This document shows, piece after piece, positions 1 to 13,300 of a DNA stretch of 64,000 bases (positions are counted from its first letter, which is position 1; every line of letters starts with the position of its first letter). The translations under genes were made by a program, and so were the position numbers. Below the pieces are notes generated by a model. The model was not told the origin of the DNA. It made no database searches and saw nothing but the letters and a program-made list of their open reading frames with translations. Origin of the DNA: Jatrophihabitans sp964252635 (GTDB lineage: Bacteria; Actinomycetota; Actinomycetes; Mycobacteriales; Jatrophihabitantaceae); the NCBI RefSeq assembly GCF_964252635.1, contig NZ_CAXUNP010000013.1:1-64000 (forward strand). The letters run 5' to 3'.

Positions 1-56
1 CCGGGGGACGCTCCGTCACATGCACGGCCCCGAGGGTCGCCTGCGAGGATGGTTAC

Positions 57-1265
57 GTGGTTTATGTCCTCGTCGCGATAGCGATCGTCGTCCTGGCGCT
101 GCTCGTGGTCGCCGCCCTCGTCATCCCGCGGTCCCGGCGCGGCGTCGAGGCGCCCCCGCCCCCGGAGACCCTCCCGGCCGGTGACGACGCGCCGCCGGGC
201 GGTGGGGTCGACACCGCGGCGCCCCCACGCGGCTCGCCGGCGGGTACGGCGGCCACCGCGGCACCCCTGGTGGACGTCCCCGTCGAGTCGACCATCGACA
301 CCGCAGACACCGCTCCGGCCCTGGAGACCCCCGAACCCACCGCAGGCCGGCTGACCCGGCTGCGGGCGCGCCTGGCCCGGTCGCAGACCACCCTGGGCCG
401 CGGGCTGCTGTCGGTCCTGTCCCGCGACAAGCTCGACGACGAGGCCTGGGACGAGGTAGAGGAGGCCCTGCTCGCCGCCGACGTCGGCGTCGGTGCCACC
501 ACCGAGATCGTCGAGAGCCTGCGCACCCGCACCCGCGTCCTCGGCACCCGATCGCAGGGCGAGCTGCGCGCGCTGCTCTCCGACGAGCTCGTCAAGGCCC
601 TGCGGCCCGACCTCGACCGCACCCTGCACTCCACCCCCGAGGGCGACCGTCCGGCCGTCGTCATGGTCGTAGGCGTCAACGGCACCGGCAAGACCACGAC
701 CTGCGGGAAGCTCGCCCGCGTGCTCGTCGCCGACGGCCGCACGGTGCTGCTCGGCGCCGCCGACACCTTCCGCGCCGCCGCCGCCGATCAGCTCGCCACG
801 TGGGGCTCGCGCGTCGGGGCCGACACCGTCCGCGGGCCCGAGGGCGGCGACCCGGCCAGCGTCGCGTTCGACACCGTCAAGCAGGGCACCGAGCGCAAGG
901 TCGACACGGTCCTCATCGACACAGCAGGTCGCCTGCACACCAAGGTCGGCCTGATGGACGAGCTCGGCAAGGTCAAGCGGGTCGTCGAGAAGCAGGGTCC
1001 GGTCGACGAGACGCTGCTCGTGCTCGACGCCACGACCGGGCAGAACGGGCTGGTGCAGGCGCGGGTGTTCACCGAGGTCGTCGACATCACCGGCATCGTG
1101 CTGACCAAGCTCGACGGCACGGCCAAGGGCGGCATCGTCATCAGCGTGCAGCGCGAGCTGGGGGTGCCGGTCAAGCTGATCGGCCTCGGCGAGGGCGCCG
1201 ACGACCTCGCGCCGTTCGAGCCCGAGAGCTTCGTCGACGCGTTGCTCGGCGACCCCGTCCCGTGA
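57..1265 (+). CDS. ftsY: Signal recognition particle receptor FtsY
   Basis: SRP receptor GTPase that docks ribosome-SRP complexes at the membrane for co-translational insertion. The 402-residue protein starts at a GTG with one hydrophobic segment (about residues 2-23), then a Pro/Gly/Ala-rich linker (24-95), then the NG domain. The P-loop GVNGTGKTT is at 206-214, DTAGR near 288 and TKLDGTAKGG near 350. The N-terminal anchor plus disordered linker is the usual actinobacterial form. The SRP partner gene ffh, near ftsY in many actinobacteria, is not in this window. The family call is secure; the GTG start is supported mainly by the membrane segment it includes. Confidence 0.97.
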   Translation: MVYVLVAIAIVVLALLVVAALVIPRSRRGVEAPPPPETLPAGDDAPPGGGVDTAAPPRGSPAGTAATAAPLVDVPVESTIDTADTAPALETPEPTAGRLTRLRARLARSQTTLGRGLLSVLSRDKLDDEAWDEVEEALLAADVGVGATTEIVESLRTRTRVLGTRSQGELRALLSDELVKALRPDLDRTLHSTPEGDRPAVVMVVGVNGTGKTTTCGKLARVLVADGRTVLLGAADTFRAAAADQLATWGSRVGADTVRGPEGGDPASVAFDTVKQGTERKVDTVLIDTAGRLHTKVGLMDELGKVKRVVEKQGPVDETLLVLDATTGQNGLVQARVFTEVVDITGIVLTKLDGTAKGGIVISVQRELGVPVKLIGLGEGADDLAPFEPESFVDALLGDPVP

Positions 1266-1314
1266 TCACCCGTACCAACCGGGCCCAGGCGGCCGGAAGG
1301 GGCAGTCAGCAGTC

Positions 1315-2358
1315 GTGAGGGCGCTCTACAAGCCGGCCGGCGCGCCCGGCCTCGAACTGGTCGACCGGCCGGAGCCGACGACCGGCGCGGCCGACGTCAA
1401 GGTCCGGGTGCTGCGCACCGGCATCTGCGGCACCGACCTGCACATCGAGTCGTGGGACGACTGGGCGGCGGGCGCCGTCGACGCGCCGCTGGTCCCCGGC
1501 CACGAGTTCTGCGGCGAGGTCGTCGAGGTCGGCGACGCCGTACGCGACGTCCGGGTCGGGCACCTCGTGTCCGGCGAGGGGCACATCGTCTGCGGTACGT
1601 GCCGCAACTGCCGGGCCGGACGCCGGCACCTGTGCATCCGCACGTCGTCCATCGGCGTGAACCGCGACGGCGCGTTCGCCGAGTACGTCGTGCTGCCGGA
1701 GTCGAACGTGTGGGTGCACACGGTCTCGCCGAGCGGGGCGCCGATCGATCCCGATCTCGGCGCGATCTTCGACCCGTTCGGGAACGCGGTGCACACCGCG
1801 CTGTCGTTCCCGCTGGTCGGCGAGGACGTGCTGATCACCGGGGCCGGACCCATCGGGCTGATGGCCGCGCAGGTGGCGCGGCACGTCGGCGCCCGCTTCG
1901 TAGTGGTCACCGACGTCTCGCCCTACCGGCTCGAGCTCGCGCGGTCGATGGGCGTCGACCTGGCCGTCGATGTCTCGCGGGAGCACATCGCGGACGCCCA
2001 GCAGCGCCTCGGCATGGTCGAGGGGTTCGACGTCGCGCTGGAGATGAGCGGTCATGCCTCGGCGCTGCCCGAGGTGCTGGCCAACCTGAACCACGGCGGC
2101 CGTGTCGCCATGCTGGGGCTGCCCAGCACGCCGATCGAGATCGACTGGGGGCGCGTCGTCACCCACATGATCACGATCAAGGGCATCTACGGCCGGGAGA
2201 TGTTCGAGACCTGGTACGCGATGAGCGCCATGCTGCGTTCCGGACTCGACATCTCGGGCGTGATCACCCATCGCTTCGCTGCGGCCGACTGGGCCGAGGG
2301 TTTCGCGACCGCCCGCGCCGGGCGGTGCGGCAAGGTCGTACTGGATTGGACGGTGTGA
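1315..2358 (+). CDS. tdh: L-threonine 3-dehydrogenase
   Basis: Zinc-dependent medium-chain dehydrogenase that oxidises L-threonine to 2-amino-3-ketobutyrate with NAD+. The 347-residue protein has the catalytic zinc ligands C38 and H63-E64, the structural zinc cysteines C93, C96, C99 and C107, and the Rossmann motif GAGPIG. It starts at GTG with a GGAAGGGG stretch about 15 bases upstream. The stop is one base before the start of kbl, so the two genes form an operon that converts threonine to glycine and acetyl-CoA. The kbl partner is the main reason to choose Tdh over a related sorbitol or alcohol dehydrogenase. Confidence 0.93.
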   Translation: MRALYKPAGAPGLELVDRPEPTTGAADVKVRVLRTGICGTDLHIESWDDWAAGAVDAPLVPGHEFCGEVVEVGDAVRDVRVGHLVSGEGHIVCGTCRNCRAGRRHLCIRTSSIGVNRDGAFAEYVVLPESNVWVHTVSPSGAPIDPDLGAIFDPFGNAVHTALSFPLVGEDVLITGAGPIGLMAAQVARHVGARFVVVTDVSPYRLELARSMGVDLAVDVSREHIADAQQRLGMVEGFDVALEMSGHASALPEVLANLNHGGRVAMLGLPSTPIEIDWGRVVTHMITIKGIYGREMFETWYAMSAMLRSGLDISGVITHRFAAADWAEGFATARAGRCGKVVLDWTV

Positions 2359-2359
2359 C

Positions 2360-3538
<1,179 letters not shown>

Positions 3539-3561
3539 CCAGCTGACGAGCGGGAGAACTG

Positions 3562-6027
<2,466 letters not shown>

Positions 6028-6077
6028 GACACCCTCCGATCGCCCGCCGCCCTCGCGCCGCGCCCCGCCCGGTGTCG

Positions 6078-6115
6078 GTTACACGCGTGAAACACGGCTG
6101 AGGGGTTCACGAAAC
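6078..6115 (+). promoter_or_regulatory. Putative GlnR box upstream of amt
   Basis: GTTAC (6078-6082), six bases, GAAAC (6089-6093), six bases, a degenerate GAGGG slot, six bases, then GAAAC (6111-6115). The known actinobacterial GlnR consensus is GTnAC-n6-GAAAC repeated with n6 spacing; three of the four elements and all spacings fit. It lies before the ammonium-transport operon, a classical GlnR target. Confidence 0.65.
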
Positions 6116-6142
6116 CTGGTGCCGAAACTCTAGCGGCCAAGC

Positions 6143-6163
6143 GCGCACCCCCTGGTGGTGCGC
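6143..6163 (+). promoter_or_regulatory. Hairpin in the amt leader
   Basis: GCGCACC (6143-6149) and GGTGCGC (6157-6163) form a perfect 7-bp stem with a 7-base loop, between the GlnR-like box and the amt ribosome binding site at about 6177-6183. It may stabilise the leader or affect translation; no specific role can be shown. Confidence 0.4.
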
Positions 6164-6190
6164 ACCGATCGAGTTTGGGGGAGCCCTTTC

Positions 6191-7561
6191 GTGTCTTTGA
6201 CCCTGGCGGTAGCCGCGGCGCCGAAGCTGGATTCCGGCAACACCGCGTGGATCATCGGTTCGGCGGCGCTGGTCATGCTCATGACGCCCGGCCTCGCGTT
6301 CTTCTACGGCGGCCTCGTCCGCTCGAAGAGCGTGCTGAACATGCTGATGATGAACTTTGTGTGCCTCGCGGTGGTGACCCCGCTGTGGATCTTCTACGGG
6401 TACTCGGCGGTGTTCGGCCAGACCCGCTGGGGCGACACCACCGGCAAGACCTTCGGCGGGTTCATCGGTTGGACGTCGAACCTCGCGGGGCTGGGCAACC
6501 CGACCGCGGTCATCAGCTCGAACAACGCCGTCGGCGTGCCGGTGCTGGTGTTCGCGATGTTCCAACTGATGTTCGCGGTGATCACCCCGGCGCTGGCCTC
6601 CGGCGCGATCGCCGACCGCACCAAGTTCTGGGGTTGGGTCACCTTCGTCGTCCTCTGGGTGACGATCGTGTACTTCCCCGTCGCCAACTGGGTCTTCGGC
6701 TCGGGTTGGATCCTGAACAAGCTGCGCGCAGAGGACTTCGCCGGTGGCACCGCGGTGCACATCAACGCCGGCGCCGCGGCGCTCGCCCTGTGTCTGGTGT
6801 CGGGCAAGCGGGTCGGGTGGCGTCGTGACCCGATGAAGCCGCACAACGTCCCGTTCGTGCTGCTCGGCGCGTCCCTGCTGTGGTTCGGGTGGTACGGGTT
6901 CAACGCCGGCTCCGAGGGCGCGGCGGACGGCACCGCCGGCCTCGCGTTCACCACCACGACCGCCGCGACCGCGACCGCGGTGCTCGGCTGGCTGATCGTC
7001 GAGCAGCTGCGCGACGGCAAGCCCACCACGGTCGGCGCCGCCTCCGGCGCGGTGGCCGGCCTGGTCGCCATCACCCCGGCCTGCGGGTACGTGAGCCCGA
7101 TCGGCGGGCTCGCCATCGGCCTGATCGCCGGCATGCTCTGCGCCGTCGCCGTCGGGCTGAAGTACCGGCTCGGCTTCGACGACTCGCTCGACGTCGTGGG
7201 CGTGCACCTCGTCGGCGGCCTCACCGGCACCATCCTGATCGGGTTCTTCGGCTTCGACCACGGCGGCCTGGCCGGCTTCGTCGAGGCCAAGCGCGGCCTG
7301 TTCTACGGTGGCGGTGGCAAGCTGCTGCTGGTCCAGGTCATCGCGGCGCTGTCCGTGTTCGCCTATTCCTTCATCGTGTCCTACGTTCTGGGCACGATCA
7401 TCAAGAAGCTGGGCGGCTTCCGCATCTCCGAGGAGGACGAGATCACCGGCATCGACGAGACCGAACACGCCGAGTCCGCCTACAGCACGTCGTCCAGCAT
7501 CGGCGGCGGCGTGCTCACCGGCATGGCGGCCGGACCCGTCCCGACCGGCAAGGGAGTCTGA
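6191..7561 (+). CDS. amt: Ammonium transporter Amt
   Basis: Polytopic inner-membrane ammonium channel of the Amt/Rh family, 456 residues. The twin-histidine pore is visible as H190 (in VHINAG) and H339 (in GVHLVGG). I chose the GTG at 6191 because GGGGGAG sits seven bases upstream; a GTG at 6155 in the same frame would add 12 residues without an SD. The N-terminus LTLAVAAAPKLDSG may be a short leader before the first helix. It is first in the operon amt-glnK-glnD, where uridylylated or adenylylated GlnK gates the channel. The GlnR-like box at 6078 predicts induction under nitrogen limitation. Confidence 0.97.
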   Translation: MSLTLAVAAAPKLDSGNTAWIIGSAALVMLMTPGLAFFYGGLVRSKSVLNMLMMNFVCLAVVTPLWIFYGYSAVFGQTRWGDTTGKTFGGFIGWTSNLAGLGNPTAVISSNNAVGVPVLVFAMFQLMFAVITPALASGAIADRTKFWGWVTFVVLWVTIVYFPVANWVFGSGWILNKLRAEDFAGGTAVHINAGAAALALCLVSGKRVGWRRDPMKPHNVPFVLLGASLLWFGWYGFNAGSEGAADGTAGLAFTTTTAATATAVLGWLIVEQLRDGKPTTVGAASGAVAGLVAITPACGYVSPIGGLAIGLIAGMLCAVAVGLKYRLGFDDSLDVVGVHLVGGLTGTILIGFFGFDHGGLAGFVEAKRGLFYGGGGKLLLVQVIAALSVFAYSFIVSYVLGTIIKKLGGFRISEEDEITGIDETEHAESAYSTSSSIGGGVLTGMAAGPVPTGKGV

Positions 7562-7565
7562 CGTC

Positions 7566-7904
7566 ATGAAGCAGATCACCGCGGTCGTCAAGCCGTTCAA
7601 GCTCGACGACGTCAAAGCCGCCCTCGAGGTGCTCGGGGTGCAGGGGCTGACAGTCAGCGAGGTCCAGGGCTTCGGCCGCCAGCGCGGCCACACCGAGGTC
7701 TACCGCGGCGCCGAGTACACCGTCGACTTCGTGCCCAAGGTGCGCATCGAGCTCATCTGCTCCGACTCCGACGTCGACAAGCTGGTCGCCGCCATCGTCG
7801 AGGCCGCCCGCACCGGCAAGATCGGTGACGGCAAGGTCTGGGTGTCCGACGTCGCCACGCTGATCCGGGTCCGGACGGGTGAACGCGACGCCGACGCACT
7901 CTGA
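7566..7904 (+). CDS. glnK: Nitrogen regulatory protein PII
   Basis: Trimeric PII signal protein, 112 residues, the standard length. The T-loop tyrosine Y51 is present in RGAEYTVDF; this is the residue modified by GlnD. ATP/2-oxoglutarate-binding features KIGDGKVWV and the C-terminal IRVRTGE are intact. The ATG lies four bases after the amt stop with GGGAG upstream. It is expected to block Amt when nitrogen is plentiful and be released when modified. I use glnK rather than glnB because of the amt link; the sequence alone does not separate them. Confidence 0.96.
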   Translation: MKQITAVVKPFKLDDVKAALEVLGVQGLTVSEVQGFGRQRGHTEVYRGAEYTVDFVPKVRIELICSDSDVDKLVAAIVEAARTGKIGDGKVWVSDVATLIRVRTGERDADAL

Positions 7905-10224
7905 GCGACAGTCACTGAGCGAGGTCCGGGCCGGCGTACTGCGCCGGCCCGGACTCGTCGGTGCGCCGTTGCGTACCGAACTGGCCGCGGCCTACGACGC
8001 CTGGTTGCAGGACCTGCTGCTCGGCAACGGCCACGATTTGGACGGTGTCGCGCTCGTCGCCGTCGGCGGGCTCGGGCGGCGCGAGCCGGCGCCGTACTCC
8101 GACCTCGACCTCGTGCTGCTGTACGAGGGCAAGAATCCAGCGCTGACCGAGATCGCCGACTCCGTCTGGTACCCGATCTGGGACAGCGGCATCAGCCTCG
8201 ACCACTCCGTCCGCACCCCCGACCAGGCCCTGTCCGTGGCGAAGGACGACCTCAAGGCCATGCTGGGGCTGCTCGACATCCGGCACGTGGCCGGCGACGC
8301 CGGGCTCACGGGTGCGGTGCGCAGCGGTGTGCTCGACATCTGGCGCTCCAGCGCCGCCAAACGCCTCGACGAGATGCGCGAGACGTCACGGGCCCGATGG
8401 GCGGTGGCCGGCGAGGCCGCGTTCCTGCTCGAACCCAACCTCAAGGACTCACGCGGCGGCCTGCGGGACGCCCAGGCGCTGCACGCGCTGGCCGCCGCCC
8501 AGCTCGTCGACTACCCGGTGTGGGTCCGTGAGGCCTACCCGCTGCTGCTCGACGTCCGCGGCGAGCTGCAACGCCAGACCGGCCGCGCCGACGACGTGCT
8601 GCGCCAGCAGGAGCACGACGGCGTGGCCGCTGCGCTCGGCCTGCACGCCGAGAACGGCGACCCCGACGAGCCGCGGGACGTCCTGCTGCGCCGCGTGAAC
8701 GAGGCGGCGCGCAGCATCGCCCACGAGCTCGACGTCGCGTGGCGGCGGGTGGCCGGCCAGCAGGCCCGGACCTCGCGTCGCTGGCCGTTCGGCTCGCGCC
8801 AGGGCGCCGAGCGGATCGGTCTGGCTCGCGACGTGGTCTCGCACAACGGCGAGATCGTGCTGGCCCGCGACGCCGACCCGTGGGCCGACCCCGGGCTCGT
8901 CACCCGGGTGGCGCGGGTCGCCGCGGAGCACGACCTGCCCATCGCCCCGTTCGCGCTGGAGCGCCTGGCCAGCGAGTCCGGCCCGGTGCCGACGCCGTGG
9001 CCCGAGGCGGTGCGCACCGACTTCCTGGCCGTCCTCGGCGCGGGCCAGCCGGGTACCGCCGTGCTCGAGTCCCTGGACCAGGCCGGGCTGCTGGCCGCGC
9101 TCGTGCCCGAGTGGGACTCGGTGCGCTGCCGCGCCCAGCACAACCCCGTCCACCGGTTCACCGTCGACCGGCACCTGCTCGAGACGGCGTCGGCGGCCGC
9201 CGCCGACGACGGGGACGTCGAGCGCCGGGACCTGTTGCTCGTCGGCGCCCTGCTGCACGACATCGGCAAGGGCGACCCGGGTGGTGACCACTCGGTGAAG
9301 GGTGCGGCCATCGCGCGCGCGATAGTCGAACGGATGGGCTTCGCCGCCGACGACGTGCAGGTCGTCGAGGACCTCGTGCACCACCACCTGCTGCTACCCA
9401 ACACGGCCACGCGCCGCGACCTCGACGACCCGATGACGGTCAGCATCGTCCGCGACCTCGTCGGCGGGTCGCTCGAACTGCTCGCCCTGCTGCACGTGCT
9501 CACCGTCGCCGACGCCCGCGCCACCGGCCCCGCCGCGTGGAGCGACTGGAAGGGTCAGCTCGTCGCCGACCTCGTACGGCGGGTACAGGCCTCGATCGGC
9601 GGCCGGAAGGTCGCCACCGTCCCGCCGCTGGACGACGAACGGCGCGCGCTCGCCGAGACCGGCGACCTCGCCGTGGTGCTCCGCCCCAACGAGGTCGTGG
9701 TCGCGACCACCGACGACGCCGGCGCGCTCTACCGGACCGCAGGGGTGCTCGCCCTGCACGCGCTGGACATCCGCGAGGCCTCGATCCGCACCCACGCCGG
9801 TATGGCGGTCAACCGGTTCGTCGTGTCGCCCCGGTTCGGCAAGATGCCCGAGCCCGTCCTCGTCCGCAACGACCTGGCCCGCGCACTGCGCGGCGAGCTG
9901 GGGCTGGACGAGAAACTGCGCGAGAAGGCCCGCACGTACTCCCGCCGCCCCGAGGGTGTGCCGTTGCGGATGACCGTGCACTGGTTCGACGACTCGGCCG
10001 ACGCCACCGTCGTCGAGTTCCGCGGCGAGGACGAGATCGGGCTGCTGTCCCGGATCACCCGGGCCCTGGAACGGGCCGGGCTGGACGTCCGCTCCGCCCG
10101 CGTCTCGTCGGTGGCCGGGGTCGTCGTGGACGCCTTCTACGTCACCGACGGCGACGGCGCCCTGGTCGACCCGGGTCACCGGGCGCAGCTCGAGGACCAG
10201 CTGCGCCAGGCCTGGAGCGGCTGA
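7879..10224 (+). CDS. glnD: PII nucleotidylyltransferase GlnD
   Basis: Bifunctional sensor enzyme that adds and removes a nucleotide on PII in response to glutamine. In actinobacteria such as Corynebacterium and Streptomyces the group added is AMP rather than UMP. The 781-residue protein has a nucleotidyltransferase domain (GGLGRREPAPYSDLDL, about 63-78), an HD domain (LLHDIGKG near 457-464) and two C-terminal ACT domains (about 595-660 and 710-780) that sense glutamine. The GTG start lies inside the last codons of glnK (26-base overlap), so start choice is uncertain by a few codons. Confidence 0.95.
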   Translation: MNATPTHSERQSLSEVRAGVLRRPGLVGAPLRTELAAAYDAWLQDLLLGNGHDLDGVALVAVGGLGRREPAPYSDLDLVLLYEGKNPALTEIADSVWYPIWDSGISLDHSVRTPDQALSVAKDDLKAMLGLLDIRHVAGDAGLTGAVRSGVLDIWRSSAAKRLDEMRETSRARWAVAGEAAFLLEPNLKDSRGGLRDAQALHALAAAQLVDYPVWVREAYPLLLDVRGELQRQTGRADDVLRQQEHDGVAAALGLHAENGDPDEPRDVLLRRVNEAARSIAHELDVAWRRVAGQQARTSRRWPFGSRQGAERIGLARDVVSHNGEIVLARDADPWADPGLVTRVARVAAEHDLPIAPFALERLASESGPVPTPWPEAVRTDFLAVLGAGQPGTAVLESLDQAGLLAALVPEWDSVRCRAQHNPVHRFTVDRHLLETASAAAADDGDVERRDLLLVGALLHDIGKGDPGGDHSVKGAAIARAIVERMGFAADDVQVVEDLVHHHLLLPNTATRRDLDDPMTVSIVRDLVGGSLELLALLHVLTVADARATGPAAWSDWKGQLVADLVRRVQASIGGRKVATVPPLDDERRALAETGDLAVVLRPNEVVVATTDDAGALYRTAGVLALHALDIREASIRTHAGMAVNRFVVSPRFGKMPEPVLVRNDLARALRGELGLDEKLREKARTYSRRPEGVPLRMTVHWFDDSADATVVEFRGEDEIGLLSRITRALERAGLDVRSARVSSVAGVVVDAFYVTDGDGALVDPGHRAQLEDQLRQAWSG

Positions 10225-10291
10225 CGCCCAGCATTTCCGGGGTCGCGGGCCGGGGCGAACTTCGTCACACGGAATCGGCTACGAACCGGGT

Positions 10292-10307
10292 GAAACCTGC
10301 CGGTAAC
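10292..10307 (+). promoter_or_regulatory. Partial GlnR-like site upstream of gltB
   Basis: GAAAC (10292-10296), six bases, GTAAC (10303-10307), which matches the inner half-pair of a GlnR box. The outer elements are not recognisable, so this is weak. It sits 63 bases before the gltB start. Confidence 0.3.
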
Positions 10308-10369
10308 CTGAAGCGCGCTGTGCGGGCCGACGCTGTCCCACCCCAGTCCCAGACCCGGACAGGAACCGA

Positions 10370-13300
10370 ATGACTGTTGAGCCGACGGGCCGTCTGCCGT
10401 TCTCGGCCGTGCCGCCCGCGCAGGGTCTGTACGACCCGGCCTTCGAGCACGACGCGTGCGGCGTCGCCTTCGTCGCCGACCTGCACGGCCGGCCCAGCCA
10501 CCGCATCGTGTCGCAGGCCCTCGCGGCCCTGCACAACCTCGACCACCGGGGTGCCGCCGGCGCCGAGCCGTCGTCGGGCGACGGGGCAGGCATGACCGTG
10601 CAGGTGCCCGACCGGTTCCTGCGCGCGGTCACCGGGTTCGAGCTGCCGGAGGCCGGCGCGTACGCCGTCGGCACCGCGTTCCTGCCCCGCGACGACGAGC
10701 AGGCCGACGCGGTCGTCGAGCTCGTCGAGGCCGTGGCGGCCGACGAGGGCCTCGTGGTGCTGGGCTGGCGCGACGTCCCGGTCGTCACCGACGAGCTCGG
10801 ACCGACTGCGCTCGGCGTCATGCCGCGGTTCCGTCAGCTGTTCCTCGGCGGGGCCGACGGCGAGTCGGGGTTGGCGCTCGAGCGGCGGGCCTTCGCGCTG
10901 CGCAAGGTGAGCGAGCGGCGGGCGCGGGAGAACCGGCTGGAGCTGTACTTCCCGTCGCTGTCGACGCGCACCCTGGTCTACAAGGGCATGCTCACCACCG
11001 ACCAGCTCGGCGAGGTGTTCCCCGATCTCGCCGACCCGCGCTTCGAGAGCGCCATCGGCCTGGTGCACTCGCGCTTCTCGACGAACACGTTCCCGTCGTG
11101 GCCGCTCGCGCACCCGTTCCGCTACATCGCCCACAACGGCGAGATCAACACCATCCGCGGCAACCGAAACTGGATGCGCACCCGCGAGGCGTTGCTGGAA
11201 TCCGACCTCATCCCGGGTGAGCTCAAGCGGCTGTTCCCGATCTGCACGCCCGACGCCAGCGACTCGGCGACCTTCGACGAGGTCGTGGAGCTGCTGCACC
11301 TCGGTGGTCGCAGCCTGCCGCACGCGGTGCTGATGATGATCCCGGAGGCGTGGGAGAACAACCCGGCCATGGACGCCGACCGTCGCGCGTTCTACGAGTT
11401 CCACTCCTATCTCATGGAGGCGTGGGACGGCCCGGCGTGCGTCAACTTCACCGACGGCACCGTGATCGGTGCCGTCCTGGACCGCAACGGCCTGCGCCCC
11501 GGTCGCTGGTGGCAGACCTCGGACGGGCTGGTCGTGCTCGGCAGCGAGTCCGGCGTGCTCGACATCGACCCGGCCACCGTCGTCGCCAAGGGCCGTCTGC
11601 AGCCGGGCCGGATGTTCCTCGTCGACACCGGGCGCGGCGTCATCCGCTCCGACGAGGAGTTCAAGGCCGAGCTGGCCGCGGAGCACCCCTACGACGAGTG
11701 GCTGCACGCCGGCATCGTCGCGCTGGCCGACCTGCCGGCCCGCGAGCACGTCGTGTTCACCCACGAATCGGTGGCCCGCCGTCAGCAGATCTTCGGCTAC
11801 ACCGAGGAGGAGCTGCGCGTCCTCATCGCCCCGATGGCCGCGGGCGGCGTCGAGCCGATCGGCTCGATGGGCAGCGACACCCCGGTGGCCGTGCTGTCGA
11901 AGCGTCCCCGCATGCTCTTCGACTACTTCACCGAGCTGTTCGCACAGGTCACCAACCCGCCGCTGGACGCGATCCGCGAGGAGCTGGTCACCTCGCTGTC
12001 GGCGGGCATCGGCCCCGAACGCAACCTGCTCGACCCGGGGCCGGCGTCGTGTCGTCAGATCGTGCTGCCTCGCCCGGTGCTGGACAACGAGGAACTGGCC
12101 AAGATCTGGCACATCGACGCCGACGGCGACATGCCGGGCTTCCAGTGCCAGCTCATCGACGGACGGTACCGCGTGCACGGCGGGGGAGAAGCGCTGGCCG
12201 CCGCGCTCGAGCGGGTGCGGCGCGAGTCGTCCGCGGCGGTCGAGGCCGGCGCGCGCATCCTCATCCTCAGCGACCGTGACTGCGACCCCGACCACGCGCC
12301 GATCCCGTCTCTGCTGTTGACCTCGGCCGTGCACCAGCACCTCGTCCGCACCGGCCAGCGCACCCAGGTCGGGCTCGTCGTCGAGACCGGTGAGGCCCGC
12401 GAGGTCCACCACGTCGCGCTGCTCATCGGCTACGGCGCGGCGGCCGTCAACCCCTACCTGGCCTTCGAGACCATCGACGACCTGATCGCCACGGGCGCGG
12501 TCGCGGGCGGCGACGCCGCGGCGTCGATCCGCAACTACGTCAAGGCGCTGTCCAAGGGCGTGCTCAAGGTGATGTCGAAGATGGGCATCTCGACGATCGC
12601 GTCCTACACCGGCGCGCAGGTGTTCGAGGCGTTCGGCCTCGACCAGGCGCTCGTCGACGAGTACTTCGGCGGCACGCCGTCCCGTCTGGGCGGCGTCGGG
12701 CTGCGGACCCTGGCCGACGAGGTCGAGGCACGGCACACCCTGGCGTTCCCGCTCATCGCCACCTCCCGGGCGCACCGCCGTCTCGAGGTGGGCGGCGAGT
12801 ACCAGTGGCGGCGCGAGGGCGAGCTGCACCTGTTCAACCCCGAGACGGTGTTCCTGCTGCAGCACGCCACCCGTGGTCGCCGGTACGAGGTGTTCCGCGA
12901 GTACACCGAGAAGATCGAGGCGATGAACCGCGACGGCGGCACGCTGCGCGGGCTGTTCGAACTGCGCACCGATCTGCGACCGGCGGTGCCGATCGACGAG
13001 GTCGAGCCGGTGTCCGAGATCGTCAAGCGTTTCGCCACCGGCGCGATGAGCTACGGGTCGATCTCGGCCGAGGCCCACGAGACGCTGGCCATCGCCATGA
13101 ACCGGCTCGGCGGCCGCTCGAACTGCGGCGAGGGCGGTGAGGACGAGCGCCGGTTCACCGCCGACGACAACGGCGACCTGCGGCGCTCGGCGGTCAAGCA
13201 GGTGGCGTCGGGCCGGTTCGGGGTGACGAGCCACTACCTCGTCAACGCCGACGACATCCAGATCAAGGTCGCCCAGGGCGCGAAGCCGGGCGAGGGCGGC

